Shown here piece by piece: positions 60,201-64,000 of a stretch of 64,000 bases of DNA. Under the pieces are notes generated by a model. That model saw only the letters and a program-made list of their open reading frames with translations. It did no database searches and was not told the DNA's origin. The stretch is from Euonymus europaeus (taxonomy: Eukaryota > Streptophyta > Magnoliopsida > Celastrales > Celastraceae), in NCBI GenBank assembly GCA_963580455.1, contig OY756966.1, positions 12,527,001 to 12,591,000 on the forward strand, read 5' to 3'. Positions within the stretch are counted from its first letter, which is position 1; the number at the start of each line of letters is the position of its first letter. Position numbers and translations under genes: made by a program.

Positions 60201-61727
60201 TTGTTGCCAAAAAACCAACTTTCGTTCACAAATAGAAAAAATCGTAAAAAGCTTTTCTATGGAGAGAATTTATTAATTCTCAACCATAACTCTTGATAGG
60301 TGTGCACTTTTTATTATTTCTTTATGTCCAAATGTACTCGTATACGTTTCGTAGATTATTTGGTTGCCAAAAGACCAACTTTTGTTCACAAATGGACAAA
60401 ACCGTTAAAAGCTCCTCCATGGAGAGAATTGAATAATTCCAAAACAACATTCTTGATATGTGTACACTTTTTATTGTTGCTTTATGTTCAAATTTACTAG
60501 AATACGTTTCGTAGATTGTTTCGTTGTCAAAAGACCAACCTTCATTCCGAAATGCGCAAAATTGTTAAAGGCTCCTCCATGGAGAGACTTTAGCAATTCC
60601 GAACAATAAAAGTTGATAGTTGTGCACTTTTTATTGTTGTTTTATGTCCAAATTTACTAGTAAACTCTTTGTAAATTGTTTTATTGCCAAAATAGCAACT
60701 TTCGTTCATAAATGCACAAAACCATTAAAAGCTCCTCCACGGCGAAAATTGAACTATTTTGAACCATCGTTCATGATAGGTGTGCACTTTTTATTGTTGC
60801 TTTATGAGCAAATTTACTAGTATACTCTTTGCAAATTGTTTTATTGCCAAAATAGCAACTTTCGTTCATAAACGCATAAAACCGTTAAAAGCTCATCCAC
60901 GGCGAAAATTGAACTATTTTGAACCATCATTCATGATAGGTGTGCACTTTTTATTGTTGCTTTATATCCAAATTTACTAGTATACGCTTCATAGATTGTT
61001 TTATTGCAAAAAGATCAACTTTAGTTCACAAATGGACAAAATTGTTAAAAGCTCCTCCATGGAGAGAATTGACTAATTCCAAACAATCATACTCGATAGG
61101 TATGCATTTTTTATTGTCGTTTTTTGTCCAAATTTACTAGAATACACTTCGTAGAAAGTTTCATTGCCAAAAGACCAATTATCTTTCCCAAATGCACAAA
61201 ATCGTTTAAAGCTCCACCATAAAAAGAGTTGGGTAATTTCGAACCATAAAAGTTGATATATGTTCACATTTTTTTGTCGCTTTATGTCAAAATTTATTAG
61301 TATACACATCTTAGAGTGTTTCGTTGTCGAAAGAAAAACTTTCCTTCAGAAATGTGTAAAATCTTTAAAAGCTCATCCATGAAGAAAATTAAATCATTGC
61401 GAACCATCATTCTTCATAGGGGTGCACTTTTTATCGTTGTTTTATGTCAAAATTTACTAGTATACTTTTTCTCGATTGTTTCATTGCCAAAATACTAACT
61501 TTCGTTCACAAACGGACAAAATAGTTAAAAGCTCCTCCACGGAGAAAATTGAATTATTCTGAACCAACATTCATGATAGGTGTGCACTTTTGATTGTCGA
61601 TATATGTCCAAATTAACTCGTAAACGCTTCGTAGATTGTTTCATTTTCAAAAGACCAATTTTCTTCCCAAATGGGCAAAATCGTTAAAAGCTCTTTCGTG
61701 TAGAGAATTTAGCAATTCCAAACCATC
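57279..61727. repeat. ~160-bp satellite array, block 5
   Basis: The same array after the Retand-like derivative; the interrupted monomer is completed in phase. It shows two consecutive copies of the older ten-monomer unit. The GTTGATGTACT monomer is at 57351 and 58857. The GTAGAAAGTTT monomer is at 58118, 59711 and 61151. The GTTGACCA monomer is at 58671. It ends at 61727 in AACCATC, where the last element inserted. Repeat-phase ORFs of 66 codons recur at 160-bp spacing and are not genes. Confidence 0.97.
60661..60980. repeat. Recent single-monomer duplication
   Basis: Two adjacent 160-bp monomers share private variants not seen together elsewhere: CTCTTTG.AAATTGTTTTATTG, AATAGCAACTTTCGTTCATAAA, CCACGGCGAAAATTGAAC and ATTTTGAACCATC. 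They differ at only a handful of positions, so this is a very young one-monomer duplication. Confidence 0.9.
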
Positions 61728-62312
61728 TGATGACGTCAAAATGGTGTCACTACCGAGAAGACGATCAGTTGGTCAGACCTACAGTCATGCACGGATACCA
61801 GGGTGAAGATCCTTCCAAGAAGCCGAACAGCCGGGCAGTCTAGTAGCTGTCCAGCCAGGCAATGTGTCAGTCCAGGCAGCCAGGAGCTTACCTACCAGAC
61901 AGTCTTCTAGGCAGGCAGGTCCTTCTCAGAAGTTGATCAACCAGGCAGTCCTGCAGCTGAGTACAATGAACAAAGGTGAGCTAAAGGCCGCACCAGAGGT
62001 AGTCCTCTGGCATTGGCGCTCCGACGCTCAAGTCAGTTCTCTTCACAAAATCAGGCAATCTCCTTGGACTAGAGCTCTCAGTTAGCCAAAGTTCAAATTG
62101 TGATTAGTTGGGGTTAATACCTGACTTGTTGAGCTTTATATAGGATTAAGGATCACTATTGCAGTGGGTCATTTAATTAGTGGATCCAGCTGGTCAGCTT
62201 CTTCCCTGGCCTAGTTACCAAGATGACTATTCGGTAGGGCTAAGAAGCTGTTTTTGGAGCGCCACCTGCCATGTGGCGAAACATTATTGGTAGGGGTATT
62301 TTTGTAATATCA
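61728..62312 (-). repeat. 3' LTR of right-edge Tat-like element
   Basis: A 585-bp LTR. In element orientation it starts TGATATTACAAAAATACCCC and ends GACGTCATCA. The boundary at 62312 is set by the polypurine tract that follows and by the TG/CA rule. It contains CTCTGGCATTGGCGCTCCG (62005-62023), the shared LTR core. Confidence 0.85.
62134..62142 (-). promoter_or_regulatory. Candidate LTR TATA box
   Basis: On the minus strand CTATATAAAG. Its place within the LTR corresponds to the TATA box of the related LTR at 51806. Confidence 0.55.
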
Positions 62313-62328
62313 CTTGCCCCCCAACTCC
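62313..62328 (-). promoter_or_regulatory. Polypurine tract of right-edge element
   Basis: On the minus strand GGAGTTGGGGGGCAAG abuts the LTR start. Compare GAGGGGGCAAG at the same place in the element at 51525. Confidence 0.75.
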
Positions 62329-62485
62329 CTTATCGAGGCGCCGTTCTGCCCAGATTGATGAGAGGAGTGATTATGCCATGCCATTAATGTGGAGATGATA
62401 GCCTAGACCCTCAGATCAACGGTCCATGTTTGCGTGGCTCATTGGCCATCTGTTTCTGGCCGTTGATCTAGGGTGGGTCTTCTGC

Positions 62486-62494
62486 TATAAAAAG
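62486..62494 (+). promoter_or_regulatory. Candidate antisense promoter TATA box
   Basis: CTATAAAAAGG on the plus strand lies about 130 bp upstream of the first ATG of the antisense gene. Position and sequence fit a core promoter internal to the element and opposite to its genomic RNA. Confidence 0.6.
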
Positions 62495-62797
62495 GCTTAA
62501 GGGCCTGGACATTCCATACATTTCACAAAATTTGAGAGCAATTACCGAGCAACTGTACATACCGACCAAGATAACATTCTCAAAACTCCAACTTACCGAG
62601 CACTCTTCTAGGTAAGACATGTCTTCCTCCAGTTCGAGCACTTCTTCTATATCCGGGCTTTCAACTTCTACCTCGGATAGTGACCGAGCAACTACCTCTA
62701 CCGATGAGGTAGTTATCACCCAAACCAATCCTCCTTTAATGAAACGAAATTTTGTAGAGTCTTCCTAGTAGAGTACCCTGTAGAGTATACCCCCCAT

Positions 62798-62865
62798 GAC
62801 CTACCCCACTTGTGACCAGCATCCCTAAACCGACCTACCTCACTTGTGACCAGTCCAATACCGAC
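62798..62865. repeat. 34-bp tandem duplication
   Basis: GACCTACCCCACTTGTGACC recurs 34 bp later as GACCTACCTCACTTGTGACC (62798 and 62832). It lies in the damaged stretch between the two readable parts of the antisense ORF. Confidence 0.75.
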
Positions 62866-63011
62866 GTGTGGGTAAGGGTGAGTCTCCTTTTCACCCTAGG
62901 TGGGGTGAATTTGCTATCTCACTTAGGTCACTCCAAGCCGGTGCTAGGATCCCTTTTCCACCAGCCATAACCAGTCTTCTTCGTCGGTTCAATCTCTCTC
63001 CAGCCATTCTA

Positions 63012-63059
63012 GCACCCAACTCTTGGCACTTTCTGGCACCCAACTCTTGGCACTTTCTG
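63012..63059 (+). repeat. In-frame 24-bp duplication in antisense ORF
   Basis: A perfect tandem duplication of 24 bp gives APNSWHFL twice in the predicted protein. It keeps the frame. Confidence 0.9.
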
Positions 63060-63458
63060 GCCAACATTCTTTTTCTCTCCCATAAACATCATCTCGGTAT
63101 TTCTTCCTCGGTTATTCAACACCTTTTTCTACTGTGCCATCTTCCAAACTCTCCTGGCCTCTTTTACTTGAAACTCAAGCCAGGACTCAAGCCGCCCTTG
63201 TACAACCAGTCCATCAAGAGATGGAAGAATTCATATATTTTTGTACGAGTTCCTCTCCTTCGGGAGAGGAACTTCCTTTCCGAACCACCTGGTCAGTACC
63301 ATTTACCGATCAATTCTACCGTCCTCCTCCTTTGAAGGGCGATGAACTAAAATTATTCGAAGCCTGGAAGGAACTCTTTGTTGTTGGGGCTGATACCGAC
63401 ATGAAGTTCAGTCTACAGGACTTCTCGGTGTCTAATTTTTGTTATGGATCTCGGCAAG

Positions 63459-63539
63459 GTTTGCTTGTTTTCATTTCTTCTATATTTTTGGTCATCATCA
63501 CCGATCGGTATTTATTTGACTTGTAATGATGCCTTGCAG
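63459..63539 (+). other. Predicted intron in antisense gene
   Basis: 81 bp, GT at 63459-63460 (GGCAAG/GTTTGC) and AG at 63538-63539 (GCCTTGCAG/ATATGG), T-rich throughout. It contains an in-frame TAA (63524-63526) and is removed in frame, joining GSRQ to a codon split G/AT and then MADLSEYM. This is strong by sequence, but no transcript was available. Confidence 0.75.
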
Positions 63540-63988
63540 ATATGGCCGACCTGTCCGAGTACATGGCGATGAACGCGGCCCCTGCTCCTCAGCAACAGAA
63601 GAAGAAGAAAACTTGCAAAGGCAAAGACCCCAAGAGGCCTCGCGTGGGCGCCATGGGGGAGACTAGGGCTTCTGAGACAGCCCTCACTGGTGCCACCACC
63701 TCGGTCACAACTGCGATCCGGAGTGCCCCATCCCCTCGGCTTGGAACTCCTCGGCCTGAGGTTTCTCAAATCCCTCGCCAGGTTAATGATCCCCCTTTAG
63801 GACCAATTACCGAGGAGAATTTTGCTCGGCATACTCCCTAGTGGGTTGTCAGTCAAACTGACAGGGTGGTCATCCCAAGAGTGGCTACCGAGATGCTGAA
63901 GCACTTTCCCACACCTGCAGACTATGATAGGGTGTCTAGTCTCACTGCCATGGAGCATTTGACTTAGATGAATTCCCTCCTCATGCAG
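63540..63988 (+). pseudogene. Antisense ORF of Tat-like element, second exon
   Basis: Continues the same protein after the 81-bp intron. MADLSEYMAMNAAPAPQ is followed by a basic stretch (QQKKKKTCKGKDPKRPR) that could be a nuclear localisation signal, then a Ser/Thr/Pro-rich linker. Stops at 63839 (TAG) and 63965 (TAG) interrupt it. The readable text continues (DRVVIPRVATEMLKHFPTP, then SLTAMEHLT) to a consensus donor (CAG/GTATGAG at 63989), so another exon is expected beyond the window. Confidence 0.65.
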
Positions 63989-64000
63989 GTATGAGTTTGT

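Larger units (their letters stand above)
62619..63458 (+). pseudogene. Antisense ORF of Tat-like element, first part
   Basis: The candidate start ATG at 62619 begins a serine/threonine-rich 49-residue stretch (MSSSSSSTSSISGLS), closed by TAG at 62766 with further stops to about 62850. From about 62868, in the same frame, a domain is readable: WGEFAISLRSLQAGARIPFP, LLRRFNLSPAILAPNSWHFL and SSVIQHLFLLC. It resembles the plant 'putative gypsy-type transposon' domain (Transposase_28 type, by recollection). Near 63250 a frameshift moves the reading to a second frame (SGEELPFRTTW, FYRPPPLKGDELKLFEAW), which runs to a GT donor at 63459. The sense strand of the host element is the opposite one. The role of such proteins is unknown; this copy is broken. 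Confidence 0.7.
61728..64000 (-). mobile_element. Retand/Tat-like element with antisense gene, 3' part only
   Basis: Begins with TGATGACGTC, the end of an LTR on the minus strand, immediately after satellite. The sequence then runs through an LTR, a polypurine tract and an antisense gene up to the window end. The expected right-hand target duplication (CCATC, as at 61723-61727) lies outside. The LTR shares a core motif with the element at 51525, so the two are related. From family knowledge, some Tat elements carry extra ORFs between pol and the 3' LTR, including antisense ones. Nothing of gag or pol is visible here. Confidence 0.85.

Noticed and set aside
60300..61140. Series of 66-codon ORFs (MCTFYCCFMSKFTS-like) on the plus strand, also in all other satellite blocks
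   Set aside because: They recur at exactly one monomer spacing (160 bp), occur on both strands and change frame from monomer to monomer because 160 is not a multiple of 3. They are by-products of the satellite.
62468..62728. 86-codon minus-strand ORF (acidic) opposite the Ser-rich start of the antisense gene
   Set aside because: It is the complement of the Ser/Thr-rich stretch and covers the TATA box; no domain.

Overview
The window is plant nuclear heterochromatin with no cellular gene. It consists of a degenerate ~160-bp tandem satellite array into which five LTR-retrotransposon insertions were nested. The element types (a Tekay/Del-like chromovirus, an Ogre-like Tat element with an upstream ORF1, and Retand-like Tat elements with very short LTRs) point to a flowering plant, probably a eudicot. 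The species cannot be named from sequence alone. The setting resembles pericentromeric or other satellite-rich heterochromatin. No rRNA, tRNA, CRISPR, bacterial or organellar genes were seen.

Layout: satellite 1-7468; minus-strand solo LTR 7469-9572; satellite 9573-17563; Tekay-like chromovirus (+) 17564-44671, split by an Ogre-like element (+) at 20209-38789; satellite 44672-47866; plus-strand solo LTR 47867-49921; satellite 49922-51524; Retand-like deletion derivative (-) 51525-57278; satellite 57279-61727; and from 61728 to the window end the 3' part of another Retand/Tat-like element (-) with a spliced antisense gene. Every insertion whose two ends are visible has a perfect 5-bp target-site duplication: TGTGC, ATACG, CGGTG, ATTTC and TTCTC. 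Removing each element plus one duplication restores the satellite monomer (or, for the Ogre element, the chromovirus gag frame). The five satellite blocks are therefore one former array of about 24.7 kb, roughly 154 monomers.

The satellite is not a simple monomeric array. A young higher-order repeat of seven monomers (3 copies of 1056 bp) lies at 1941-5112. An older, degenerate higher-order period of about ten monomers (1.44-1.72 kb) can be followed through marker monomers, most clearly in the right half.

All retroelement genes are broken, yet the LTR pairs are only about 2% diverged (chromovirus, Ogre) or almost identical (Retand derivative). Most lesions are in-frame stops of the kind produced by C-to-T or G-to-A change. 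The Retand derivative lacks its whole RNase H region and part of gag. The most interesting items are the cryptic ten-monomer higher-order structure, the antisense intron-containing gene at the right edge, the candidate Ogre gag-pro/pol intron, and the evidence that defective elements were mobilised in trans.
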